A stretch of 64,000 nt of DNA from Mesocentrotus franciscanus (taxonomy: Eukaryota > Echinodermata > Echinoidea > Camarodonta > Strongylocentrotidae). The stretch is from assembly GCA_037976565.1 (NCBI GenBank), contig CP137682.1, positions 854,867 through 918,866 on the forward strand. Direction: 5' to 3'. Position 1 is the stretch's first letter; each line of letters starts with the position of its first letter. The position numbers and the translations under genes are program-made. This document shows, piece after piece, positions 32,291 through 45,900 of the stretch. The notes below the pieces were generated by a model. That model ran no database searches. It saw only the letters and a list, made by a program, of their open reading frames with translations, and was not told where the DNA came from.

Positions 32291-33814
32291 CAGACCGGTA
32301 CTGGATATTCAAATTCACCCTGCAGGAAAGCAAATGATCACTGATTTGAAGCCCTATACCTTCCCAATTCAGGCTTCATGTTGTACAGAACATGTGCGGT
32401 TATAAAGATGTCTGGGTCTCTATTCAGGTACTTCATTGGAGAAAACAGTCATTAGGAGTATGGAAAGTAGTTGGAGTAAAAAAAATAAAACCTGTTACAA
32501 TTCCTCCTGAGAGCTAGAAATGTGTCAACAGTATGTGTAATTTACTACTTTGTAGATATCAAGAAAGCTTTTGTGAAGAAGAGTCACCTGGTTTGAGGAA
32601 GTCCACAGGAGTGGTCGAAAGCCTTGACTACAAAATCTCAAGGTTGGGAGGCAGCCTAAATTACATGTTATGATCACCCCCAACCAATGAAGGGTTTCTG
32701 TATCAAATGCTGCCATGCAACTGAAACATCTGGTTGAAAAGGGGCACTGAATCCATGGGCAAAAGATATAAAAGGTCAAAACTTGTCCGTGAACACTTTT
32801 CTATGTTTTTTTCACAATGCAGTACTCTTTGTTTATAATTTGTATATCCTGCTTTACCACAAAGATGGATCGATTTTAACGTCTAAGAGGTCTTATTCCT
32901 GACTTGTGGTCAGGACAGACCAAATATTCTGAAATGTGATTTACATTACAATATTATTTATGATCATTATTATTATGGTATGAGAGGGTTATGTTTGATG
33001 TTTTTCTTAAACCGTCTTTATGAAATCATTTACATAGAATTGGTGCAAAAACATGAACTTCAATCAATATGCTTGATATCTGTGACTGGACATGGTTTGT
33101 TGATCTTATTGTTATTCTTGCTCTCTCCAAAATTGTTTCCTCTGCAAGCTTCCCAATTGGTGTGGCACCTGGTTGTGTCATTTTCTACCTCTGTGAAGTA
33201 ACGGTGATATCTCTTCATACAGGCTCAGCAACTATGGGAATTCTGCACAAATTCCCCCAGTCAAACTGATTCTGAACCTATTCCAAAGCGACCGATTGTT
33301 TGCCATAGCGGGAAAATTGAATGTTTTTGTTCGGTCTGTTATCAGTCTAGGTCCCTTCGGTGTGACTGAGGTATAATGTATCAGAATCCGTTGTATAATT
33401 ATCTTTCAACTGTCTTGATATGGGTTTAGGGATTGTAGAGTAGTAAGATTCTAAACTAGATTAGAATTAGTGTTAGACTATCAATTTATCATTTATACTA
33501 TTACTGTAAATGTATTGTAATGTAAATAGTTTGTGCTCATGTTTTCAATATGATAGAGCAGTTTTTGCAAGTAAATTTGTCAAATACAATGTGTCAACTG
33601 AAACATTCTTTTACTTTTCCTTCCTTTTTCTTTATTTAATGATTTTTCTAAAGAATTGAAATAGGGGGGGGGGGAGGGGTGTAGACATAGTGGAAGAAAC
33701 CACAGCTGTACAGGATATTCAGATGGTTTTCACATTAACCTTTGTTAGTGTCCTGACCAAGATTTTGCCATATAAGAGTTACTGTGGCACAGCTTCAAGT
33801 AAGAGCAGAGCCTA

Positions 33815-33830
33815 CAATAAAAGTTGGGCT
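33815..33830 (+). terminator. Possible polyadenylation signal, plus strand
   Basis: CTACAATAAAAGTTGGG contains AATAAA. It is a candidate end for the PCLAF transcript, implying a 1.7 kb 3' UTR. The stretch 32291-33814 has no other gene; a G run lies at 33664-33674. Earlier weaker signals are possible. Confidence 0.3.
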
Positions 33831-33879
33831 ATGTACAGTCGGTGTGTCTTGTGGAAATGAATAAGAAACTATGAGGAAA

Positions 33880-34330
33880 GAAGGTTTAAGAGAGATGGAA
33901 GGAAAAAAGAAGGGAGTAAAAGAAAGAAAGACTCACAAGAGCTGATGAGAGAGATGGAGAGATACTAGAAGAAGATATAGAGAGATGGAGGTAAAGAATA
34001 AGGGGGAGAGAATGGAAGAAAGGAGGTTCACAAACGAGAGATAGGGAGATAGTAGAAGATAGAGAGATGGAGGAAAGAAAGAATAAGGGAGAAAAAATAA
34101 AAGGAAGGAGGTTCACAAGAGCTGATAAAAGAGATTTGGAGACGCTAGAAGAAGGTAAACAGAATGAGAGACAAGCTGCATGAGAGCCAAAAGAAAGATG
34201 GAGATATACTGGAAGAAGCATGAGAGTTGGAAATAATAACGGAGAGAATACAAAAAAGTCCAAGAGAGGAAGGAGGCTAGCTGGAGGGAAAGGAAGAGAG
34301 GATGAAAGAAAGAAGGTTTAGGTTATCTGA
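33880..34330. repeat. Purine-rich (GA) degenerate repeat
   Basis: AGAGAGATGGAG, GGTTCACAA(A/G)AG and TAGAAGAAG motifs recur irregularly. The minus-strand Ser/Leu-rich frame through it is a composition artefact. Confidence 0.85.
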
Positions 34331-35905
34331 TGGGAGAGACTGAAAGGGTGAAATGAGGGAAAGATGGTTAAAAAGAATTGCCAGGAGATGTGTTGGTAAT
34401 GAACAAATCCAGAAAATATTCAAGCTATGTGTGTTCTATCCTCATGCATGCATCTTAAAATGAACATACTAAAGAAATAATCTTTTTTATTTTTTTTATT
34501 TTCAATCCCTTTGACTTTTTCCGACATTGTATTCCCTGAATAACTTTTAATAAAATACTATTTCATAAAATGGTGATAATGAAATATTGGAAAACTGACA
34601 GGAAAATAGAATATATGAATCTATGTTGCTCAGTTCATTCATTCATCTCTGTTTTATTGACTTGATGCACATACGACAGATTCAAAAGAATACATTTCTA
34701 CATATTTATACAACATTTACAAATACAAAGTTTCTTTTACATATATAGTCTCTTTTACACATCTCCAATCATAACACTCAACTTATAAAATTCAATATTT
34801 CATCATCACCTTCCTGGTAATAACAGAAAATAAATAAAAAATATTACATATAATCACATATTGTTGATCATACACACATTGTTCACCTGTTGCGAATAAC
34901 TAGCTCCATTAATAAAAAAAAAATTCTTTATCTGATGTACATAATAAACATTAAGTATCATTACAACAAATCGATTTAAAAAGCTTACCGGTATAAGAAC
35001 TTCATTACTCATTTGGTGGGCAATTATACATATTGGACGGATTTTCATGATACTGTATTATTTTTTTGCACCATGCAATCAATAGCAAAGTCAAAACTGC
35101 ACCACATTTCTAATTTTAACTACCGGTAATAAAATCTCTTCAAGTGATCTTCAAATTATTATCATTTGGTAAATTTGTTGTGAAGCACGTGTATTTTTTG
35201 GTATTGATCATGCCATTCTTCACTTTGTAACAACAATTAGTGATCGAAAGAAGGCTTGTCCATGAGCTTGAAATAATACAATTTTCACACACAGTCCAAC
35301 TAATGTAAACAACCTACTTATAGCAGGCATTTACACCGTGACAAAGATTTTACAAAAAGCGGTTCCTAAGACAAAGGAAAACATGTTAAGGTAAAATGGT
35401 CATGCTCTTTCCTTCTGCACAGTGATCTTGAGGAGCTGATACAAAATATGAGTCTGTATACCTGTGCAGAATACACTAAGTCCATCATAGCCAAAGCTTT
35501 CACGCACAATAAACATGAAAACAATTTTATGATACATTGATTAAAACCTTATTTTACTAATAAATTATCAATCCACTATTAACAGGACTCCTCCATTTTG
35601 TAGGCACTAAATCCCCGTTTCCTTCATACAGCCACTATTTTTCTCTCATCTGGCTGTGTGAACAGTGCAAATACCATTGGAACTCAGTTTTCAAGGCTGA
35701 AGATTAAGACAATGACTAATTCCATGGGTGTAAGGTTTCAATGATCAATGACAAAGTCCTGCAGAGAGAACTCATAGGCATATAGATCATCTGGTTGCTC
35801 AATCCATAGCAAGCTACCCACTTTCTTAGCACTTGGGCAATACAAGCAATCTTATCATCATTATCCTTCATTCCTGCTATCTGTTAAACTGCCATATCAT
35901 ACGCT
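34331..35905. other. Intergenic, no confident gene
   Basis: AT-rich sequence between PCLAF and LEKR1. Near 34640-34740, TTTTATTGACTTGATGC with following A/T-rich sequence resembles another LINE 3' end on the minus strand. A possible small exon at 35400-35461 is discussed under findings. Confidence 0.5.
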
Positions 35906-36900
35906 TACATTCTCACTGACATGGAATAATCTGAATTATCAATTCCTTTACCCCTACATCTGTTGCTGTTCTATTCCTGCCATCACCATTTTGCCTTGCC
36001 CTCTAACTTCTGGGGTGCCAATCCCCTAGTAGACCTGGGGGGTGTTTCACAAAGACTAAGATCGACTCTTAAGTTGGACTTAACTATGGCAGGCCATTCA
36101 TGCCACTGTTTGCTCTCACCATTTACTGGCATTGGTCTCTCAAGGGATATACAAATTATGGTCACAAATCTACATAATTTATGTTTTTTGATAGTTCATT
36201 ATTGAACGAAAAAATATTATCTAAAGACCACTATACCACCTGAGAACCTCATCCTCCTCGCTTGGTTCCTAACGGGACGTTGAGGAGTATATAGAAGAAG
36301 AAGAAGAAGAGAGACAAATAGTGAGAGCAACCAGTGGCATGAATGGCCTGCCACAGTTAAGTCCAATCTAAAGTCGATCTTAGTCTTTGTGAAATACCCC
36401 CAGAAAACACTGATGCATCCACTTCACTGTCATTATTAAACTTTATAGTCTGAATCTGCAGTCCTTTCTTCCTAGCACCATAGCTATACCATTCAAACTT
36501 CCACAACTAGCTGACCCTGTTTGCCCTTTGTCTTCCTCCCAGAGTGCCCCCTTGGCAGACCATTCTGCATCGCTCTCCTGCTACCCCTCACTGTCATGGA
36601 TTAATCTGAATCTTTAGTTCTTTCTTCTCTAGCACAGTCGCTATCCTATTCCTACTGTCATTCAAACTCCCACTACCACCTGAGCCTGCTTGCCCTTTAC
36701 CTTGCACCACACGTGACCCCTGGTGGAACCAGTCTACACCCTTCCCTCCACCTCACTGTCCAGCATTAATCTGAATCTTCAGTTCTTTCTTCCCTAGCAC
36801 TGTAGCTATCCTATTCCTACTGTCATTCAAACTCCCACTACTACCACCTGACCCTGCTTGCCTAGCACCCTTACTCCCTCCTGATTGCCCCCCTCCACCG
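35905..36900. repeat. Degenerate tandem repeats of the LEKR1 3' coding end, period about 165 bp
   Basis: Units begin near 36746 (the coding copy), 36584, 36419 and, across an inserted element, about 35910. Shared landmarks are CACTGTC..TTAATCTGAATC, TTCTTTCTTCCCTAGCAC and TATCCTATTCCTACTGTCAT. Identity falls with distance from the coding copy. Confidence 0.75.
36037..36407. mobile_element. Foldback miniature element, arms about 88 bp
   Basis: 36037-36125 and 36318-36407 are reverse complements with few mismatches. The outer ends are GGGGTGTTTCACAAAGAC and its complement. The interior holds a short GAA run (36293-36312). It interrupts the tandem repeats downstream of LEKR1. No target duplication is clear. 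Confidence 0.8.
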
Positions 36901-39900
36901 CTACCCCTCCTCAACCCACTAGGGGGATTCCCCTTGGGGCTTGTTGGTTGGTGTGGTGATGAGCTACCACCCAGGCTAAGCTGAGAGTGTGACCGTCCAG
37001 TGCTGCTGCTGTTTGCGATGGATGTACCTCGTTGATGAACTAGAAGCTGCTCTCTAGCTTTGCTCAGAGCTTCTGTTAACTCTAATCGCTCCTCACACTC
37101 CCTGTGGACAGTCTCTTGCAGGAAAGCAACCTGGGCGACAAAGAGAGTCATCAATATGAGTCATTAATATGCCAATATTTCATACCTAAAATACAGAAAA
37201 ATATGAATGCATTTACATAAAACCTACCATAATTATTGCTACCAAACTCAATCATTAGTTTTTCAATCACATCACAAAATTATATCATATGAAAGTATTT
37301 AATTGAAAGTGTTGAAGTCACATGGCGGGCCTGGTAGAATCTCAGAAAACTCTCATCATTATGAATAATACATAAAAATTATCTAGCTAAATGCTAAAAC
37401 ATGACCAAACCAAATGATCTTTAGTTTATCTGGGTCCACAAATCATCAACTTCCATGTCTTTCTACACAAACTTTTACATTCAAACGTCTTTGTATATCA
37501 ACTTCCATGTTCGATGGTCCTTCTATACCAAATGTTGGTGATCCGACATTTGCTTCAGGCTTTCTGTCATCAAGGATACAAGGTAAGGGATTAGAATTGA
37601 GTTTCAGATTGGGATTAGGATTGAGTTTCAGGTTGGGATTAGGATTGAGTTTCAGGTTGGGATTAGGATTGAGTTTCAGGTTGGGATTAGGATTGCGTTT
37701 CAGGTTGGGATTAGGATTGAGTTTCAGGTTGGGATTAGGATTGAGTTTCAAGTTGAGATTAGGATTGAGTTTCAGGTTGAGATTAGGATTGAGTTTCAGG
37801 ATGAGATTAGGATCGAGTTTCAGGTAGGGATTAGGATCGAGTTTCAGGTTGAGATTAGGATTGAGTTTCAGGTTGAGATTTGGGGAATTTGGTCAGTATA
37901 GGAAATTGACCATGAAGCATTTGTTATCGGAGCAAGAGTCATACAATCCATTTTGTTAATATTCCCATGTCTTTGTAAAGTACTATCTATCTTAAAAATG
38001 CCTATTTCGGATATGCAGTGGTAAACCGCTGTGTTTCTTTTTTATGATGAAGTAAAGTGTAATATGGTTCACATTTCCTAACTAACATAACAAAGTACAC
38101 TTAGAAACTTTTTTTGCATGCAGTTGCTATTAATACAAGTTGAAAATACAGTGTTTTTTTGTTTTTTTTTCTGGTGGTCTACCACATCTTATCCATCAAG
38201 TGGTTTACCACGTCACATCTGAACAAGCCTTTGGTCTCAACATTAGGGGAAGAACTATTGAGTAAAGGAAGTCTTTAAAATGACGCCTGGCTAAAATGCT
38301 CCCCAGGGAGTGGAGAATATGCATACGTTGCGTGCGGGCAAGCCTGAGTCTGATGACCGGGGTAATAATATATCTGTAAAGCGCTTAGAGACATCGTTGA
38401 TGTATTAAGCGCTATATAAAAGCGGAATATTAATATTATTATTATTATTGAGTATGACCATACCTCTTCTTTGCTCTGATCTAGTTTCTTCTGCAGCTCA
38501 AGTTTATCTCTCTGTACTGATGCTAAGTCTTGTTCAGCTTCCTGTAACTCTGCCCTCATGGCCTGGAACTCACCTGTATTACGACTGTCTCCTTCGGCTG
38601 AAAGCGATAAGAAATAATAATAAGAAAGGAATCAAAATAACAAGCCCTTGTTTAAATTAAGGCATAACACTACAGGTGTTTCAGTATTATTAACTGGGCC
38701 ATATCATCACTGCAGGCTGATTCCTACTCAATGTCCAGTCATAACTCCTAGGTCGAGAGTGAATTATGCAGATTAATGTCTTACCAAAGTATGCTAATGC
38801 TTTACTGGGGCTCAAACTCATGATCTTTGATGATGACGGTGATGATGATGATGTTGGCGATAACGATGATGATGGTCATGATGATGATGGTAATGGTCAT
38901 AATGGTGATGGTGGTGCTGCTCCTGGTGATGGTGATGATGATGATGGTGATGGTCATAATGATGATGGTGGTAATGATGATGATGATGATGATGATGATG
39001 ATGGTGATAACGATGATGATGGTGATGATAATGGTGATGGTCATAATGATGATGGTGGTGCTGGTGATGGTGATGATGATGATGGTGATGGTGATAATGA
39101 TGATGGTGGTAATGATGATGATGATGATGATGGTGATAATGATGATGGTGACGATGATAATGGTGATGGTCATAATGATGATGGTGGTAATGATGGTGAT
39201 GATAATGGCGATGGTCATAATGATGGTGCTGGTGATGGTCATGATGATGGTGATGTTCATAATGATGATGATGATGATGAGATGGTCATAATGATGATGG
39301 TGGTAATGATGATGATGATGATGGTGATAACGATGATGATAGTGATGATGATGATGGTGATGGTCATAATGATGATGATGGTGCTGGTGATAATGATGAT
39401 GGTGATGGTCATAATGATGATGATGGTGCTGGTGATGGTGATGATGATGATGGTGATGGTCATAATGATGATGGTGGTAATGATGATGGTGATGTTGGTG
39501 ATGGTGTTGATGGTGGTGATAACTATGATGATGGTGCTGGTGCAGGTGCTGGTGATGGTGGTGATGATGATGGTGATGGTCATTATGATGATGATGGTAA
39601 TGATGAAGATGATGAGGGTGATGTTGGTGATGGTGATGATGGTGGTGATGATGTTGATGAAAATGATGATGATTTTGGTGGTGGTGATAATGATGGGGGA
39701 ACTGAGCTCTATATATAGTAAGGGTTAACACACTAAGTTACAATTTTCTTATGTCAAACTCTCAAAAGATATTATTGTTCATGTGCATGTCAACCTTTTT
39801 ATTGATATATCAATCACTATATACCAAAGACCTCCAGCATTCCTTACCAAGATGTTTCCTAAGTTCAGCAGTAACCCTCTGTAGACTCTCAATCTCTTCC

Positions 39901-42900
39901 CTCAATCCCTTCTCCTGATCATTAGATAACTTCTTAGAATCAGAGAGCTCCCTCTCTAGGCTGTCTAGTCGAGCCTTCAATGAGTCTCTTTCACGCTGGA
40001 TGTTGTTTTTCATCTAAACAAACAATAGAAAAATATAGACTGTTGAACCCAAAAACTTTTGTGAAATTAATGAGTTGTAGGGATTTCAGGAAGTGTCATA
40101 CCACAAAATATTGAATCACCTTTTTTTTTATCCCAGCATAGACTTACAATTCATGACAGTCATCATTAACAGTTGTTGGAACCTTGATATATTTGAATTT
40201 TTGAAGTCCCTTCCTAATAGAGGTTTTGACAAATTGTTACTCATTTTTCAATCATATCATAAAATTACTGAAATATCATGTTTGCCTCTTTTCAAACTAT
40301 TTGCTCACAACATAAAAAAGAGGCTACAATACATAGTTCATATCTAACAGATACTCATCACAATCTTTGCTACTAGTCTATTGTTGATATCCAGCTAGGT
40401 ACTATATGAAGATAAAACTATTGCATAAAGCATAAAAATAACAAATTTCAGTGAAGAGACTGCCATCTCCTGTCTTTCATAGATTTAATCCCTGCTAAAC
40501 AATGTCTCACCTTAGTTTCAGCACTGCTTAGTTCTTGCTTGTATTTCAAGATCAGTTCATCATTCCTCTGCTTCTGGATCTCTAAGTCCTGACATAATCA
40601 GAATTATAAAAAACAGTGAAAAGGAACATATCATTACAACAGTTGGTAACACATTTGGATGTCTCAAAAGTTTGCAAAATTTGGGTATTGAATATTTGAG
40701 CTGGACATTAAAGATACTATGTCCCTTTTGCAGCCAACATCAAATTCTGTAGAACTTTGCAGGAATTATAAATATGTCATGTATGTCCTATCTGTGAAAT
40801 TTAAATGTTAGCAGTGTCCTAATATTCAAATTATGCAAGGAAACCCGTTTACTTGCTAGACTTCACTGTCAGACACTATTGAGTGACTGACTGGCTTTTT
40901 CATCTTTGGTAATAACATACATAAAATGAGCTGTAAAGGGTACATGAGCATTTGTCTACATCAATAACCCACTTCTTGTAATGGCCAAAATTAAACTGAT
41001 TGAATCTTTGCGCAGCATAAAACGTACGACCATTCGGTACAATGGTCTGAAAAATCAGACTATTACTTACTGGCTCTATAGCTCCTAAGTCGATTCGACA
41101 ACTAATAGTCGTTATTTTCCCACTTAAAGACATTTTCAAGCCCCCCTTTTTTAGGGAAGTTCTAAATTATTATTTTCTTTCAAATGCCGTTGGAATTTAA
41201 CCTTTTCATTTTTTTGGCCTGCAAATGGGACATAGTACCTTTAAGGGAAACGTATAAAGCGGGCTTACCCAGCTTTCTGCATATTTTATTTTCATGATTT
41301 TCTTTTATATATCGATATGCACAAAGAATAATACTGCTGTTTTAACCTTGTTGAACTCAGAATTCTTTTTCTTATAGCCCTATTAACGTAATACAGAAAC
41401 CATCCAGTCTCCACAGGTAATAGGTTAAATAACTGTTGTGATAAATTTTACAAGGATAAGAACAAAAAGACACTGAATTCAAACTGCGCATGTGATCACT
41501 TTAGACTCAGAGAACATTCAACTCATTCCAAATTAACCCATTGCCTTTGTGAACCGAAATATCCCTGTATCAAGTCTACAGGCATGACAGAATGCAGTAC
41601 CGGTAGTCGACGGGTTAACATGGTAACATCATCACTCACCACTTGGAATGACTTGTGTAGTCTCTCTTCCAGACTGGCTATCTCCTGGGCATGTTTCTCT
41701 CTCTCCTTGGATAAGCTTTCATTTAACTGAGAAAAAAAGACAAAATAAACAAATAAAACCTCTTATTTAAAACATATTTGTATAAGCTATCTCAGAGGCC
41801 AGGGTAGGTTATGTATGATAACCATGAAACAGAGATAAAGTCACTAGTTCATAAGTTTGGTGTTGGAAATGTATGAATTATTATCATCATCATCATTGGT
41901 GATCTGTCAAAATGACACATTTGTAGACCCCTATCAAATTCTATAACAAATGTCTCTCCAAGTTCTGTGTTTTTGAGCCAACTGCTTCAATTCAATGTAG
42001 CCTCCTACAGTCCTACTCCAATGATATCGTCTAAGAATCCTTAATTTGCGAGGTCTTCCTTTTGTGTACCATGTAGACAACCTTCTATTACTGTGATCTT
42101 TGAGCCATCATGTCCCATCAGTTGCTATCTTGTTTTCAATATAATTTATTATCATAATTGATCTATCCTCTGACTGATTTCCAAACTTAATTTTATAAGC
42201 TATTCTTCCTTTCCCATGAAAGTACATGGATAATTCAGGGTAAACTGCTCCTCTTCTCTTAGTCAAACCATATTACCTAAATTTCTAAACTCTTGTACAA
42301 CCTACAATGCCTATAACCTTTCACTTTGTGTTTCTTTTGAAAATTCATTAACATTATACAGCAAAACTTTGCTCTACATTACATTGATATGGTACAGCAA
42401 TGTACACCAATATTTTGTTTGTTTAACCCTTTAGCAACTAAACAGGACGAAAACGAACAGGCGGTTTCGGGCTGTTTAGTTGCTAAAGGGTTAAACAAAC
42501 AAAATATTGGTGTTCGTTTTCGTCCATTTTCGTCTGTTTTCAACGTGCTATAGTATCCGTTCTAGGGTCTACCGTGATAATGTTATACGTGCGTAATCCT
42601 TACGATGTCTACAGTAGGATTCTGCATTGAAAAATAGCTCATGTTTCATATTGTTCAGAACAATGTCAAAATGAGAGCAATATTGCAACATCTTCCAGTG
42701 AGTAATAGGCAATTTTTACAAAATCTCTAGTTGCTAATGGGTTAAAAAATACAAAACTGTGAAAGTTATGGCCAATATCTCACCTTTTCAGGCCAGCTAT
42801 CAGCTTCTTGTATCCGCTGAGCAAAGCTCTGCTTGAGTTGTTCAATGCGATGTTGATGAGAGGCCACCATAGCTTCCCTGTGTCAATAAATAAAACAATT

Positions 42901-45900
42901 TTATTTGAAGCTCCATTTATGGTTCAAGATCATGCCTACTCTCAATCCAGTACAACAACCTCTTGTTATAATAAGTTAATTCTGCCAACCCCAATTCTGT
43001 TTTCTAGTGTATTTTTAGCCCTGATATAAAAATATAACAAGGTAATATCCTTGTTCCTAAGGTTTTTTATAACGAAGTCCCATCATAAAACACTATCCAG
43101 CATGACAATGAAAAAAAAAAAACATCTCTCAGGCTTTCATAGTGTATTTTTCACTTTATCTTTTCGATTTGCCATTGTAAGATTAGGAAATTCGCTCATG
43201 TACAGGGGAGAAAGCAATATAGCATTTGAGCTAGGTTTTTATTAACAGTTGGCTTCTCAGTTCACATGTATACATATGCATTTGTTCTTACACGATCTTC
43301 AAATGTTTAGGCTTTCTACAGACTATTAAATGAAATTTTAGTGACCTTAATGGATATATTTTTCTTTTTTATCCAGAAAGTACATACACACAGATGACTG
43401 GATTGTCTAACTAATAAATGCTTGTGTTCAGAAGACACGAGAGCACATTACTGTTTTTTGTTTCACTCAGATTGTCACTACCTCCTCTCTGACTGTACCT
43501 TTCATCTCTGAGTGCAGAGCAATCCTTCCTGGCATTATCTAAAGCCTCTTGAAGCTGTCTTAACTCTCTGGCTGATGCCTCCATCTTGGTATTTAGATTA
43601 CTTTCCACTCTCCTCTTCCTCTCCGCCTCTCTCTCCTTCAGCTCTCCAAGCTCTCGTTGATAATCTTGCGCCTCCTCCGCCCGGCAACGCAGCTCCTCCT
43701 GTAGCTTGTTGATGCTGTTGCTGAGGAACTGTTCATGTTTTGCCCTCTGCCGTTGACTGTCCTCCACTTCTTGGGTTTTATTTCTGTGGTCAAAGAGTAA
43801 GAGTGTGTGAGAGAGCGAGAGCAAGAGAGAGAGAGGAGAGGGAGAAAACAAATTTCAAGAAATGATAGGAATGATAATAAGAAATCAAACATTGAAATCT
43901 ATACACTCTAAAAAATAAAAATATAAACTATACTTCTCATTACCACGGTAGAGAATGGCATTAAAATTAAGAGCACTCTATGCAATTTAAATACCTGGGT
44001 GTCCTTGGGGAAAGGCATCAATTCTATTTACCCTGTCCCTAAAAACACGACTTAAGTCAGAGTTTCCATGTGCATTTCTACCTGCATACATTCAGCATAT
44101 AAAGGCCAAGTAAATCACCAACACCATCAATCACACCAAACCCCTCTGTTTCCAATATGTATTCTTAAATTGTTGTAAATGTTTAAAATTGATTTGTAAT
44201 GTTTTGTTGGAGACATAAATAATATAAAATTGAAATTTGTTTCTTCCTTTTTATTGAGAGAGATTACCATAGTAGTGAGTAGTGAGCTGTAAAGCCAATT
44301 AAAAAAAAAAATTCTTTCAGGTTTTGTGGACATTCCAATCCTACAAATGAATATAATACCTTTAAAATGAAGCCAGAGAATTCTTTATTCTTCTCCCTCT
44401 GCAGCTTTCTTTATCATTAACTAATTAATACAGAATGTGTTGCTTTATTACACAGATTTGTTCATATGATACAATAAAGTATCCTTACCTTAAAAGTTCT
44501 TTGAACTGAACGGCTTCTGACTTGGCAGATCTCACCTCAGCTGAAGCTTTCTGAAGCTTATCCTGCAATTCTGTCAAGTTTTTTTTTTTGACCAAAATAT
44601 TATTGTATTGTATTTGTTTGGTTTAGTGAGATACAAAATCATCGAACATGCAGCTAATAGCTGAAGTTGTTCAATTTACAGAGTAAAAAGTACATGCATA
44701 AAATTACATTGATAACACATTAAAAGATATTGAAAACTAAACAAGTATTGTGTATTATTCCATTATAGGAATAGGACAAAAGACAAAACAATAAAACAAA
44801 CAAACAAACAAATCTAAAATCATTTTCCACCCTCCCAAACACTCCAGAACATCTAAATATCTAGTATGCCATGATAATCTAGAGGCAAACAGGCCTGTTA
44901 CATTATGCTTTCTACAACCAATTTGCCATTCAAGCCACAGCTTTTTGTCATCAACTAGAATATATAATTAATCTAACCCAGCTTTAATTTAATCAAGCAG
45001 AGTTATATCATCTGCTAAAAGCCAAACAGGCATTAATTCATATCATTTTACCCAGAAGTACTGCTCTCCTGTGTCTCAACAGACGATATCTTGATCCTGT
45101 TTGAGTGCAAGTACACGACTAATCCTGAAAGGGGGATATCAGGCACAGCTTAACCATAGCAACTTGATCTTACCCTGTTCTTTTGCTTCGAGCTCAGCAT
45201 AGCGATTCGTCATCTGCCTAATCCTATCTTCAGCTTCTTGTAACCTTTGATCCTGCGTGCTGTTTGCTGCCACCTGTTGCTGAGCATCAGTGAGTTGAGA
45301 TTGGAGAGAGGAGGACAGTTTCTCTGCTTCAGTGGCCCTTGATAAGATGCCTTCAACCACTGGAAGTGTGCAAGAGAGTAATTAGTTTTATTAGTTTATT
45401 AAAAAATTTAACAGCTTTGGACCTTATCAAATACTTGAATATTTCATCCATGAAGATCCCCGCCATCCTAAGTTTCAGATTTATTTTCAGAGAATAAATA
45501 AAGAAGCTACGTTAGATGCATTAAATAGGTGGCCTTTATAAAAAGGTCCAGTCAAACCTGCTTCGATCAGTGACTCCTGTCTGTGAAGATTGCATTTCTA
45601 TTTCCTCTGAACTGTATTTATCATGGAAACCTGTTCTAAAGTAACCCATGCATAACAACCACCTGTCTATACAGACCACTTTTTAGCACCCCCGAGTGGT
45701 CTTTATGTACAGGATTGACAGTGTTTTAATTAAGAATAATACAGACACTACAAGAAATGTCGCTTTTATAAAGGTGGCAAGCACACAAGCATGGTGGTAG
45801 TAAAAGCATGGTGGTAGTAAAAGCATGGTGGTAGTAAAAGCTAGGTTCTAATGGAAGAATTGAAGGGACACCCACCTTGTTTCTCTTTCTTGCACACTTT

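Noticed and set aside
33886..34263. A 125-residue Ser/Leu-rich minus-strand protein
   Set aside because: It is the complement of a purine-rich degenerate repeat and has no family resemblance.
37414..37885. Regular 24 bp repeats that might suggest a CRISPR array or a repeat protein
   Set aside because: The units are contiguous with no spacers, in an animal intron. It is a minisatellite.
38766..39731. A 320-residue Asp/Met-rich and a 309-residue His/Ile-rich reading frame
   Set aside because: Both are readings of one GAT/GGT satellite tract inside a LEKR1 intron.
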